Part shown: piece after piece, positions 24,637-33,571 of the stretch
How positions within the stretch are numbered: position 1 is the first letter of the stretch
Layout: each line of letters starts with the position of its first letter
Origin: CAZCAQ01 sp964540135
GTDB lineage: Bacteria; Patescibacteriota; WWE3; UBA101185; UBA10185
Length of the DNA stretch: 64,000 nucleotides
Reading direction: 5' to 3'
Assembly (NCBI GenBank): GCA_964540135.1
Contig: CAZILK010000003.1
Location: 22,210-86,209, forward strand
Made by a program: the position numbers and the translations under genes
The notes under the pieces: model-generated
What the model was told of the DNA's origin: nothing
What the model saw: the letters and a program-made list of their open reading frames with translations, nothing else
The model's database searches: none

Positions 24637-26082
24637 ATGGGAATTATTGCAGTCCTTATCGCTGCAGCTTTAAGGCTTACAAATCTTGGTTATTCCAATT
24701 ACCAAGGAGATGAAATTAAAGCTTTATTTAATATTGGGGTGGGGGAGAGTCTAGTTAACTTCCTGCTCCAACAGCGTAAAGGACCTGTTCAATTCATAGT
24801 TACTGGACTTATAAAGCTTGTGGACCCTACTTATTCAAGTGAACTGCTAACAAGACTTCCATTTGCTTTAGCTGGAATTCTTGCGGTTTTTGTTTTCTAT
24901 AAACTTATCAAAATCATCTTTTCAGCTAAAGTAGCTTTTTATGCTGCGCTATTTATGGCTACCAATGGTTTCTTTATCGGCTTTGCAAGAATAGTACAGT
25001 ATCAATCATTTGTTATCCTATTTGGACTTTTAGCTTTGCTCGTTTTTGCAAAAGCTGCTTATTCCAGCTCTTCTTCAAATTCAAAAAACATTGTTTTTGG
25101 GTTTATATTCTGGGCACTATCAATTCTTTCTCATTATGATGGTATTTTCATTGCCCCTTTTGCCGGATTTCTACTACTCATATGGTTTAGATTACCGGAA
25201 CAAGCAGCTTATTCAAAAGTTAAAATACTAATATTATCTTGCCTTGTATCCGGCTTAATGCTGGCTCTCTTTTACCTTCCATTTTTTCTTTCAATAACTG
25301 CAGACACGAAAAAATACTGGCTTGAAAGAGTTGAAGGAGCATTTAGTAAAGTTTCAAGCTCTTCATATCTTTTTAGTGTGTACCATCCAATATATGTAAT
25401 TCACTTATATAGACTAATGTTTGGTGTGTCTCTTTTTGCGCTAATTGCAAAGGCCAAAAGATTAGAAAAGCTTGCACTGTTTGCATGGCTTATTCCGCCT
25501 CTATTTTTTATGGAGTATTTAATTAGTATCCCAGGCACTCACATCTATACCTACCTTATGCCTGTCTTTGTTCTAATGGCAACTGGCATCGAGTTTATTG
25601 AAAACATGATAATGAGAGCCCACAACAAACTTAAATACTTAAGTTTTGCTGGGCTAACCGTGCTTTTCTCATTTCTCTTTTTACAGTCCTACTTTGTATT
25701 TGTAGACAATAACAGAGAATACCCGTGGGAAAACGAACAATTTTTCATCTGGGAATTCTCAAAGCCAAGTATTAACTACCACTTAAGTTTGTTTGGTTTT
25801 CCTTACTACAGAGACTGGGAAAGTATAAGTAAATACATAAACGAGAACCCAAGAAACGGCTACTATGATACAAACGAAAGACCTTCGTTAATAAGTACAT
25901 ATTTTACTTTAAAACGGGATATAGCTTTGGTTGGCTATTATGTTTATACCCCAAGGCCTCAATCATTCCTGGATAAAGTAACAAGAACAAGAGTTAGAGA
26001 TTTTATAGAGTACAATGATCCTATAAAAATCTACTATGACAAAAACGGGAGAGAGAATATAAGAATCTACTACGTAGAATAA
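24637..26082 (+). CDS. GT-C membrane glycosyltransferase (PMT_2/GT39-like)
   Basis: A 481-residue integral membrane enzyme that would transfer a sugar from a polyprenyl-phosphate donor on the outer face of the membrane. The first extracytoplasmic loop carries the acidic pair in NYQGDEIKALFN (about residue 27), the catalytic position of this fold. FARIVQYQSF and ALSILSHYDGIFIAPF are typical second-loop segments. About nine to eleven hydrophobic segments are followed by a soluble C-terminal part rich in Tyr and Asn. A close paralog lies at 27970, with a propeller protein between. The acceptor is unknown. Confidence 0.85.
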   Translation: MGIIAVLIAAALRLTNLGYSNYQGDEIKALFNIGVGESLVNFLLQQRKGPVQFIVTGLIKLVDPTYSSELLTRLPFALAGILAVFVFYKLIKIIFSAKVAFYAALFMATNGFFIGFARIVQYQSFVILFGLLALLVFAKAAYSSSSSNSKNIVFGFIFWALSILSHYDGIFIAPFAGFLLLIWFRLPEQAAYSKVKILILSCLVSGLMLALFYLPFFLSITADTKKYWLERVEGAFSKVSSSSYLFSVYHPIYVIHLYRLMFGVSLFALIAKAKRLEKLALFAWLIPPLFFMEYLISIPGTHIYTYLMPVFVLMATGIEFIENMIMRAHNKLKYLSFAGLTVLFSFLFLQSYFVFVDNNREYPWENEQFFIWEFSKPSINYHLSLFGFPYYRDWESISKYINENPRNGYYDTNERPSLISTYFTLKRDIALVGYYVYTPRPQSFLDKVTRTRVRDFIEYNDPIKIYYDKNGRENIRIYYVE

Positions 26083-26090
26083 AAACTTAG

Positions 26091-26096
26091 TATACT
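26091..26096 (+). promoter_or_regulatory. -10 box of the propeller gene, predicted leaderless
   Basis: TATACT ends 6 nt before the ATG at 26103. Confidence 0.55.
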
Positions 26097-26102
26097 TTTA
26101 GC

Positions 26103-27959
26103 ATGAACAAAATAACATTTTTACTAATCGGAATATTGCTACTAATCTCAGGAACAATTTTTGTTGTTAGCTATGTAACTGCGCCAAATAGACCAATAAG
26201 CTTAAACGGTAGTCAAGAAATAAAAGAATTAAGAGAGAAACAAGAAGCTCAGCAAATACAGAAGAAAATTTATCTTGGTTGTTACTCTGAGCGAGATGTA
26301 TTAATTGACGGCGATACAGCTTATATTGGGTGTGATGGGGGTGTTTTAGTCCAGAACTTAAAAACAAAAAGGATTGAAAAAACACTAACCATGGCTGACG
26401 GGTTAACAAATGAGTACGTTAACTCAATTGTAAAGTATAACAATAAACTTTATTTAGGTAATCAAAACGGCATAGACATATATAACTTAGCGACTGGTAA
26501 AACTAGCCATATTGGAATGCAAGAAGGGCTCTCAAATAACTCAAATGTTATGTTGACACTTGATGGAGATAATCTATGGGCAGGTACATTTGACGGACTC
26601 AACCTAATTGATTTAAAAACACATAAAGTTACGGTATTTAAAAAAGAAATTTCACCAGAATCAAATAAATTAAATGTGGTTCAAATTCTACCTACAAAAG
26701 ACTTTGTATACATATCAGTGGCTGCAAGTGCAGAATCCCCGGGGGCTATTGCAAAATACTATAAAGATACTGGTAGGTGGGGCATATTCACACATAGTGA
26801 TTTTAATAAAACAGGACAGTACGCACGACTTGATTACTTTGACCTATACAAAGATGGGGATGAGGAAACAATATATTTGTTTGAAACACTCCACAATATA
26901 GAGAGCTTTGATGAACAGTTTTCGCAGGCTGTGTCTAATAAAACTGGCTTTAAAATTGCCAACAATCGAAATGCAAGCATTTCACAAGTATCTGTTAATG
27001 ATAAAGAGGCTGTAAGAGAATTAGTCATGCAAGTTTCAAAACGTGTCGTAGATTCAAAACCAAGTTTCACTGTCAATAAAGCATGGCACATAGTGGACGA
27101 CAAGCTATTTGTTGGTGGAGGGGATTACAGTCAAGGAATATTTGAACTTGCAATAAACACCGGGGAGCTAAAACAAATAGGCGCAGACATATTCCCTAAA
27201 GAGGATATTGTTTACTTTGAACCACAAAAAAACAGTAATATCAGTGTTCTACTCTTTCAAACCTGTGGTATGGGTTGTTCCGAAGCAAAGATGTTTTTAC
27301 TAAATCATACAAACTACAAGATTGAAGAAATTAAAATTCCCTTTAAAACAAAGGAAGATCGTGGGATGATGATTCACGAGTTTGATAGTACTAACTTTGA
27401 GCTTTCTCTTGTGAACTTTTTAGATAAAAAGGTAAAAGTTTATAGATTTAACCCAGCAAATAAAAACCTAGCACTACTTGAGACTAAAGAATATACAGAT
27501 GACGAGGCTTCAAATGAAATGCTTAATAAGTCTAGTCAGAACACATATAAACTTGGCACAAATCTTAACTTAACTGGAAACTTGAAAATAGGTCGAACTA
27601 AAAAAGAGCTTGAGGATCTTGGATTAGCCATATCAGGTGATGCTACATCAGTAACTGTTAGAACAAGAGGCAGAGACTTCAAAGTTAAAGTACTTCCTCC
27701 AAGATACAGTCCGTTTGATAATTGGGACAATACAACAGTTATTAAAAAAGTACAGGTAGTTGATGAGTTTCTATGGATAGGAACTGATAGAGGTCTTGTA
27801 AAACTAAATACAAAATCAGGTGAGAGTTTAGTCCTAGGGCCAAAAAATGGTTTAATCTCACCAATCATTAATGATTTTGTTGTATACGGTAATAAACTTA
27901 TAAGTCTGCATAACGGTATTTCTTTAATAGATTTGGCGGAAATACAAAACTACAACTAA
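26103..27959 (+). CDS. Membrane-anchored beta-propeller-like protein
   Basis: A 618-residue protein anchored by an N-terminal membrane segment (about 5-24), with the remainder outside. The region from about 55 to 200 and the last ~70 residues hold repeats like those of two-component-regulator propellers (LTMADGLTNEYVNSIVKYNNKLYLGNQNG; FLWIGTDRGLVKLNTKSG). The middle is less regular. There is no kinase or output domain, so it is more likely a surface recognition or enzymatic propeller than a sensor. It sits between two GT-C enzymes, and all three may form one operon (10 nt separates it from the next gene). I cannot assign a ligand. Confidence 0.72.
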   Translation: MNKITFLLIGILLLISGTIFVVSYVTAPNRPISLNGSQEIKELREKQEAQQIQKKIYLGCYSERDVLIDGDTAYIGCDGGVLVQNLKTKRIEKTLTMADGLTNEYVNSIVKYNNKLYLGNQNGIDIYNLATGKTSHIGMQEGLSNNSNVMLTLDGDNLWAGTFDGLNLIDLKTHKVTVFKKEISPESNKLNVVQILPTKDFVYISVAASAESPGAIAKYYKDTGRWGIFTHSDFNKTGQYARLDYFDLYKDGDEETIYLFETLHNIESFDEQFSQAVSNKTGFKIANNRNASISQVSVNDKEAVRELVMQVSKRVVDSKPSFTVNKAWHIVDDKLFVGGGDYSQGIFELAINTGELKQIGADIFPKEDIVYFEPQKNSNISVLLFQTCGMGCSEAKMFLLNHTNYKIEEIKIPFKTKEDRGMMIHEFDSTNFELSLVNFLDKKVKVYRFNPANKNLALLETKEYTDDEASNEMLNKSSQNTYKLGTNLNLTGNLKIGRTKKELEDLGLAISGDATSVTVRTRGRDFKVKVLPPRYSPFDNWDNTTVIKKVQVVDEFLWIGTDRGLVKLNTKSGESLVLGPKNGLISPIINDFVVYGNKLISLHNGISLIDLAEIQNYN

Positions 27960-27969
27960 GCGATTAACG

Positions 27970-29433
27970 GTGACAAGTCTACCAAACCTAAATACGAACA
28001 ACATCTTAAAACTTGTTATATCACTAACTCTAATTATCGCTATCCTTGGAAGTCTAAGACTTTATAAGCTTAATTATTCAAATTTCACAATCGACGAGGT
28101 TACTGTTTTAAAACCAACAAAGGATGGTACAAATATATTTTCAAAGAAGTTTGTTTACAGTAAAAAGAAAGGCCCGCTTCAATACGCAGTACCGAAAATA
28201 ACAAGCGCTTTAGGTGTCGGTCTGTATGATGAATTGGGACAGAGAATTCCTTTTGCGTTGCTTGGCATCGGATCAATCTTGTTAATCTATTTACTTGTTC
28301 TTAATATAACTGCATCTCATGTAGCCGGTGTCTATTCTTCACTTATTTTTGGGGTAAACGGACTAACTGTTGGTTTAACTCGTATTGTGCAGTATCAGAG
28401 CATTAATATGTTTTTTTCTATTCTTTCTTTGGTGTTATTTTTTCAGTTTAATAAGACTAGAAAACTGTATTTTGCCCTACTTGGATCTCTTTCCTTTGCT
28501 GTATCATTCACAGCACATTGGGACGCAGTGCTAGTTCTTCCGCTTGTTGCCTACTATGTACTGTCAACAAAAGATGTTAAAAAAATAGCTTTGATAGCTT
28601 TGACTGGTTTTATTTGCTGCGGTGTGTTTGCAATACCTTACGGATATAATCTAATATCAAACCAAGTTAACCAAGATTACCTAGCAACCAGACTTGAAGT
28701 AAACTCAAATGTACTAGAAAGAATTAAGCGAATTAGATTTACAACAGAAGTTTATAATCCATTTGTTTTTATATACTTCTTTGTAACTTTATCTTTATTC
28801 ACACTCCTTAATGCAAAGAAAAGGTTTTTTTATTCTCTGTGGTTTGTACTTGTCATCGCTTTTTATCTTGTTATAGTTAAAACAGCTGGAACTCATATCT
28901 ATAATATCCTTATTCCTTTTAGTATTTGCTGCGGTTTACTCATAAATGACCTGCTTAACAAGATTCCCGTTTTAGGAAAAGCCGCATTATTAGCTACGGT
29001 AAGCTTGCCGTTGATCTTCTTTTGGTATCAAAGCTACATACTCTTCGTTGATAGTACGAAAGAATACCCTTGGGAACGAGAAAAGATTCTTGGGAAATAT
29101 AAAACCAAGAAATATACCAGTAGTACTTTACCAAACTATAAGCTTGGATTCACTAATGGTAGACCTTATAACACAGTCAGAGAAAAACTGATGGCGGATT
29201 TCAAAGATTATGATGACTATACATTTGTAACAAATGACTATCCAGGGGTTGTTAGCTATTACCTTAATTTAAAACACGGTAACTCAAAGAAAATGTTTGT
29301 AATTGCAACTAAAAACCCTTTCACATTCAAAACCGATACGAGATTTCCTGAATACAAGAAATCAAAACTTTTTAGTTTAAAGAATGCTGCAGACAAGACA
29401 ATAATTACAGTCTCAACAGCAAAGAAGAAGTAA
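27970..29433 (+). CDS. GT-C membrane glycosyltransferase, paralog of the 24637 gene
   Basis: A 487-residue integral membrane protein starting at GTG. The catalytic-loop acidic pair is in NFTIDEVTVL (about residue 42), followed by VYSKKKGPLQYAVP, which parallels QQRKGPVQF in the first paralog. LTRIVQYQSINMFFSI and FTAHWDAVLVLP match the paralog's second-loop segments. The shared motifs point to an ancient duplication. A soluble C-terminal tail of about 100 residues follows the last membrane segment. It starts 10 nt after the propeller gene and so is probably co-transcribed with it. Confidence 0.85.
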   Translation: MTSLPNLNTNNILKLVISLTLIIAILGSLRLYKLNYSNFTIDEVTVLKPTKDGTNIFSKKFVYSKKKGPLQYAVPKITSALGVGLYDELGQRIPFALLGIGSILLIYLLVLNITASHVAGVYSSLIFGVNGLTVGLTRIVQYQSINMFFSILSLVLFFQFNKTRKLYFALLGSLSFAVSFTAHWDAVLVLPLVAYYVLSTKDVKKIALIALTGFICCGVFAIPYGYNLISNQVNQDYLATRLEVNSNVLERIKRIRFTTEVYNPFVFIYFFVTLSLFTLLNAKKRFFYSLWFVLVIAFYLVIVKTAGTHIYNILIPFSICCGLLINDLLNKIPVLGKAALLATVSLPLIFFWYQSYILFVDSTKEYPWEREKILGKYKTKKYTSSTLPNYKLGFTNGRPYNTVREKLMADFKDYDDYTFVTNDYPGVVSYYLNLKHGNSKKMFVIATKNPFTFKTDTRFPEYKKSKLFSLKNAADKTIITVSTAKKK

Positions 29434-29480
29434 AATTAAATTAATTATCCCTTCCTGGTACCTTTTTGCAAATTCTGATG

Positions 29481-29486
29481 TACTAT
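29481..29486 (+). promoter_or_regulatory. -10-like box of the toastrack-like gene, predicted leaderless
   Basis: TACTAT ends 6 nt before the ATG at 29493. Confidence 0.4.
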
Positions 29487-29492
29487 TTAATT

Positions 29493-30143
29493 ATGAAAAG
29501 TAAACTTGCTATCCTAATTCCCTTGCTACTTGTAGTTGTGTACATAGTTTATTTTTTTAGCCCAAAAACAAAAACTACCTCAACCGACCTTTCAAGTCTT
29601 GAGAATCCTAAGATAACCGCAGTTTTTAATGCCGCTAATTATATTATAAATTCACAAGGTAGCCCCAAATATGATGCAAAAGTTGTATATAAAGGAAAGG
29701 CACCAGCTTTCGTCAGTAATGGAAGTGAGTATACAATACAAGGTCAAACAGCAAAATCAGTCAATATAGCTATTCCACAAAATAAAAAGGTAGATATAAA
29801 ACTAACCTCAACAACAGGTAATTTCAATCTTCTGTTGAGGGAAACTCTTGTTAGTGACCTGAGGGTAAATTCGCAAGCCGGGAACGTATACATCGAACTT
29901 CCCTCAAAAACATCCTCGCAGATGTCAATCACACTTGTAGCAGGCAACTTAGAGATTGGTGTACCGGACGACATCGATGGTATCAGAATTACACCAGCAG
30001 AAGGAACTACGCTCAATTTTTCAACAGAAAACTACGAAGAAGTAGACGGAGCTTATCAATCTAAGAACTACGACAAAGCACGTATTAAAGCCGATCTTAA
30101 TCTGAACGCCGGTACCGCTAAGTTGCTTATAAAGAAGCTTTAA
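29493..30143 (+). CDS. Membrane-anchored DUF4097-like (beta-solenoid) protein
   Basis: A protein of about 216 residues: a membrane anchor at about 4-22, then an exposed domain built of regular short strands (VDIKLTSTTGNFNLLLRETLVSDLRVNSQAGNVYIELP and later LEIGVPDDIDGIRI). This repetitive strand pattern resembles the DUF4097/toastrack putative adhesin fold. The in-frame start at 29466 is rejected in favour of 29493, which has the anchor at its very N-terminus and a -10-like box 6 nt upstream. Function unknown. Confidence 0.65.
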   Translation: MKSKLAILIPLLLVVVYIVYFFSPKTKTTSTDLSSLENPKITAVFNAANYIINSQGSPKYDAKVVYKGKAPAFVSNGSEYTIQGQTAKSVNIAIPQNKKVDIKLTSTTGNFNLLLRETLVSDLRVNSQAGNVYIELPSKTSSQMSITLVAGNLEIGVPDDIDGIRITPAEGTTLNFSTENYEEVDGAYQSKNYDKARIKADLNLNAGTAKLLIKKL

Positions 30144-30150
30144 AACACTG

Positions 30151-30163
30151 TCTCTCTCTCTCT
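30151..30163 (+). repeat. TC dinucleotide run
   Basis: Six and a half copies of TC just after the DUF4097-like gene. CTCTCG/CGAGAG self-complementary strings follow (about 30192-30205). No T run is present, so termination is not evident. Confidence 0.5.
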
Positions 30164-30297
30164 GCAACTGCTGCATAATGCCAGTCCGCTCTCTCGCTCG
30201 AGAGTTTAATAAGATTATTATCGAGGTTTCAGCGGCTAAGAAAAGTAAGATTAGTGGCTAAAGTAATATACATAACTTCCCTGAAACTGCAGCTCTC

Positions 30298-30867
30298 TCA
30301 GAGTAGATTCTTTTCTTTCAGAGCGTGGAACAACTGATCGGAAAAATCTTCTTCTTTCCAAGCTCTGATCCAGTGTTTCGTTGCCTCGAATACTTTCATT
30401 CTCTCTCCGTCTAAGGCTTTTAGAGTGGACATCTCTTCTAAGGATGAGGATACCTGAGCATGTTCTATTCTTAGGTAAGTGTAATGATTTAAAAGAGTGG
30501 TCCGATATATTAAAATTAGAAAATTAATATACAAATAGCCTAAATCTTTAAGCTTCCAGACTTCATTAAGGTACTTTGATTCATTAAATTCAATGATTAC
30601 TTTTTCGCAAGTTTTCTGATTATCTTTAAGTATTTCTAACACCTGATAGTAATCAGGCAATTGTTCTTTCAGAATGGATTTAAGATAAGTTGCGTTTTTG
30701 CCTAAGGGAAAGTATTCGGTCGCATTAAACATGTCTATAAGCAGGTTCAACTCCTGAACAATTGCCTCATACATACTTTGATGAACTTCGAGTAGGGATA
30801 ATCGCTTACTTACAAGGTTTGTATTTGATGTTATTAGTTCTGAGATAAGACCTTGAGTAGTACTCAT
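30298..30867 (-). CDS. Hypothetical all-helical protein
   Basis: I do not recognise this 189-residue protein. It is predicted from composition to be entirely helical, cytoplasmic and moderately charged, with no membrane segment and no known motif (for example VQELNLLIDMFNATEYFPLGKN and LLNHYTYLRIEHAQVSSSLEE). The start is the ATG at 30867: longer versions would read into the neighbouring tRNA-Pro. It begins 24 nt after the tRNA on the same strand and may be transcribed with it. Confidence 0.65.
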   Translation of the reverse strand: MSTTQGLISELITSNTNLVSKRLSLLEVHQSMYEAIVQELNLLIDMFNATEYFPLGKNATYLKSILKEQLPDYYQVLEILKDNQKTCEKVIIEFNESKYLNEVWKLKDLGYLYINFLILIYRTTLLNHYTYLRIEHAQVSSSLEEMSTLKALDGERMKVFEATKHWIRAWKEEDFSDQLFHALKEKNLL

Positions 30868-30890
30868 AGCAGCATATGTAAGAATTTTAA

Positions 30891-30967
30891 TGGTCGGGGT
30901 GACAGGACTCGAACCTGCGACCTCACGGTCCCAAACCGCGCACTCTACCAAGCTGAGCTACACCCCG
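30891..30967 (-). tRNA. tRNA-Pro (UGG)
   Basis: Acceptor arms CGGGGTG and CACCCCG pair. The anticodon loop TTTGGGA gives TGG. The T-loop is GTTCGAGTC. CCA is encoded. Confidence 0.97.
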
Positions 30968-31038
30968 ACTATGTTTCTAAACCAGTCTATTCTATCAGCT
31001 AAGTATATGTTTTTAAAGCATGTGGTGTACCTATAGCT

Positions 31039-31068
31039 TTGACTATACTGAGTCTATCAAGGCATAAT
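31039..31068 (+). promoter_or_regulatory. Promoter of the 31075 gene, predicted leaderless
   Basis: TTGACT (31039-31044) and CATAAT (31063-31068) are 18 nt apart. The ATG at 31075 begins 6 nt after the -10. The TTG of the -35 is also an in-frame start codon for a longer reading, which this promoter argues against. Confidence 0.65.
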
Positions 31069-31074
31069 GACTTT

Positions 31075-32790
31075 ATGATCAGGTTTCTAAAAAACCATAG
31101 TCTATTAATACTAAGTGTTGTGGTTGTTCTAGCAACAATTATTACCATCAACCCTTTTAACTCAAATATTCCAATTAACGATGATTGGGACTTTTACCTG
31201 CACGTTAGATACTTTCTAGACGGCTATTTTATGAAAAATGCTTTTATAGACTCAGCTTTTATCCTTCAAGGCTTTCTTGGGATGCTTTGGTCAACAATAT
31301 TTGGGCTAAGCTTTGTTAAGCTTAAGATACTGACGACTATCTTCTTTATAAGCTTTTTACTAGGTGTTTATAAGTTTGGAAGTACCTTTACTCAAAACAA
31401 GAAAGTCTTAGCTCTGCTTGTTTTAGCAATTGCTTTCAACCCTATTGTCTTTATCTCAGGACTAAGCTTTATGACTGAGATTTATTTCTTAGCGTTTTTC
31501 ATCTGGTCTTTGGTTCTGTTTAATTCATATACTAAAAATAGATCATTAAAGACGCTGTTTTTTGTAGCAATTCTTACTGGAGGCAGTCTCCTTGTTAGGC
31601 AATTTGGCTTTGTTTTATTTGCTGCTTATGTCGGAGCACTTATTCTAGAGGCTTTTCAAGTTAAAGTAAGTAGAATTCTAAATTTAAAGCATGTATTACT
31701 TTTCTCGGGCGTTTTTAGTCTTTTTGTCTATGTACTTGCTGTGTTTCCACAAGTTAGAGCATCTAATACAAACTTTGCAACAAAAACAGTTAGCCTACTT
31801 GGTACAGGGGAGGATCTACTTGGCAACTTAAAGGATCTACCCTTCGTACTTACTTATCTTGGCTTTTTTCTACTGCCACTTCTTGGAGTATTAGTATCTA
31901 AATCAAAGGCATTCCTTTACTCTCTAGTCTTTAGTATTCCAATAGCTTTCGTTCTGTACAATGTTGATATTTTTCCAATTGGGAATGTTTTACATATAGA
32001 AGGGCTGTTTGCAAAGTCAAATTTTGTTCACACATTATCTTTATTTGATAATGTACTATTTAAACTATCTCTAAGTTATCTTGTAGCACTAACTACCGTA
32101 TGTCTTATTAGAAATAGGGAACTCCAAGAAAGTTTAAGATTAAAAAGTCTATCCCTTTTTAACATAAGCTTGATGCTGCTCTTAGTAGGCATGGTGCTTG
32201 CTGCCTTTGTAACAAACGGGGCACTTGAGAGATATTATCTTAACTTTTTTGTAATCGCCGAGATACTCATATTTACACTTGTAGGTAGCAGGTTAAAAAC
32301 AGCTAAAGCTTTGATACCGGGGCTTATACTCCTAATTACAATAACTACTTTTCTTACATACGATTTTTTCGCCTCAGAAACACTGAAATGGAGGATTGCA
32401 GATAGGATAAGTAGGGAATGGGGAATTAATGACGGCATACAACTGAGTGGGGTTTACTCAAGATACATTTACACAAGTCAGTTTAAAGATCCAAGAAATG
32501 CTAATACCAATCAGATAGAAGGGAACTTTGTTTGTCATGTTCAAAAATATACTGAGGGTGGTTCTGGTTTTCTATACAAAGTATTAAATAAGCTTGAAAC
32601 AGACCCTACCATTGGCAGGATGATTACAAACCCACCGATACACAATAGTAGAGAAACACCGGGATTTTTAAATGTTTACTCTTTTAGGCATAAGATAAAA
32701 TACAAAGAGAGTTATTTTACACCACTGGCTATGTTGTTAAACCAAGATACTTTTATAGCTGGGTTTTGTTTTGAAGATAAGAATTACTAA
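31075..32790 (+). CDS. Large polytopic membrane protein, GT-C-like
   Basis: A 571-residue protein with about twelve hydrophobic segments and a soluble C-terminal part from about 450. The first extracytoplasmic loop contains PINDDWDFYLHVRYFLDG, an Asp-rich stretch where GT-C glycosyltransferases place their catalytic acid. This suggests a polyprenyl-phosphate-sugar-dependent transferase, but the family is not certain. The gene overlaps the convergent 32787-33497 gene by 4 bp at their 3' ends. Confidence 0.7.
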   Translation: MIRFLKNHSLLILSVVVVLATIITINPFNSNIPINDDWDFYLHVRYFLDGYFMKNAFIDSAFILQGFLGMLWSTIFGLSFVKLKILTTIFFISFLLGVYKFGSTFTQNKKVLALLVLAIAFNPIVFISGLSFMTEIYFLAFFIWSLVLFNSYTKNRSLKTLFFVAILTGGSLLVRQFGFVLFAAYVGALILEAFQVKVSRILNLKHVLLFSGVFSLFVYVLAVFPQVRASNTNFATKTVSLLGTGEDLLGNLKDLPFVLTYLGFFLLPLLGVLVSKSKAFLYSLVFSIPIAFVLYNVDIFPIGNVLHIEGLFAKSNFVHTLSLFDNVLFKLSLSYLVALTTVCLIRNRELQESLRLKSLSLFNISLMLLLVGMVLAAFVTNGALERYYLNFFVIAEILIFTLVGSRLKTAKALIPGLILLITITTFLTYDFFASETLKWRIADRISREWGINDGIQLSGVYSRYIYTSQFKDPRNANTNQIEGNFVCHVQKYTEGGSGFLYKVLNKLETDPTIGRMITNPPIHNSRETPGFLNVYSFRHKIKYKESYFTPLAMLLNQDTFIAGFCFEDKNY

Positions 32791-33497
32791 AACCCGTTAA
32801 TCTTATTCGCTAAGATAAGTTTAAAGGGAGGGGACTCGTAAACTAGATTTGAATTTGATGCTATATCCATAACATAAAGCTTAACTGTGTATTCACAAAG
32901 CTCAGTCATTCCACAAACCGGAACGACAACCCCTTCACCGGCTTCTACATTCCTTGAAAATTCAGAAGCAACAACAATATCCTCGCTTATGAAAAAAGCA
33001 CGATCATGAATACAGTTTTTAACTTCCGAACAAGCAAGTAGCTTGTTTGAAATTATTCGGCCATTTCTAAGCCCCAAATACCAAAGCTCATTGGGTCTAA
33101 TCTCTTCACCTTCAAGTCCGTACCTTGTCTCATATCTAAAATCAACAAGCTGAATTTTGCTCTCAGAAAACCTAACACCTTTTTTCACGTCTACTTCGAG
33201 CATGTCTTTATATCTCTGCCAGATTGATGAGGTAGATGCATCATAGATTTTAAGTCTTTTTGAATTGTAAACTTCATTTTCCTCAACCAGTCTAAAAGCA
33301 TCCGCTTCAAGATTAATATTCTTATTCTTGTGATTAGTTATCCATTTCTGAAACAAGGGGCTATCTTCAACATAGCTTGGGAGTTTTGACTTATCTTCGG
33401 TAATTTTCTCATGGGTATTAGAATACACACCAAGAGATGTTGCAAAAATAAGGATTAAAACAATTACAACTTTCTCAGCATTATTTACGGGTTTCAT
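32787..33497 (-). CDS. Membrane-anchored hypothetical protein
   Basis: I do not recognise this 236-residue protein. It has an N-terminal membrane segment (about 8-25) and an exposed mixed alpha/beta domain with two cysteine pairs (LLACSEVKNCIHD and PVCGMTELCEYTV), which could be disulfide-bonded. It could be a partner or modifier of the convergent GT-C-like protein. The start is supported by a perfect TATAAT 7 nt upstream. Confidence 0.65.
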   Translation of the reverse strand: MKPVNNAEKVVIVLILIFATSLGVYSNTHEKITEDKSKLPSYVEDSPLFQKWITNHKNKNINLEADAFRLVEENEVYNSKRLKIYDASTSSIWQRYKDMLEVDVKKGVRFSESKIQLVDFRYETRYGLEGEEIRPNELWYLGLRNGRIISNKLLACSEVKNCIHDRAFFISEDIVVASEFSRNVEAGEGVVVPVCGMTELCEYTVKLYVMDIASNSNLVYESPPFKLILANKINGF

Positions 33498-33504
33498 CTA
33501 TAAC

Positions 33505-33510
33505 ATTATA
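33505..33510 (-). promoter_or_regulatory. -10 box of the 33497 gene, predicted leaderless
   Basis: TATAAT on the minus strand ends 7 nt before the ATG at 33497. It is divergent from the copper-handling fusion. Confidence 0.6.
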
Positions 33511-33571
33511 GCAAGCATAGAGAAAGTTTTTTATACAACAAATAAATAAGGTATAATTAACAGACTTAATT

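Noticed and set aside
30868..30951. Longer start for the hypothetical gene 30298-30867
   Set aside because: The extra codons are read through the tRNA-Pro(UGG) gene and have no coding meaning.
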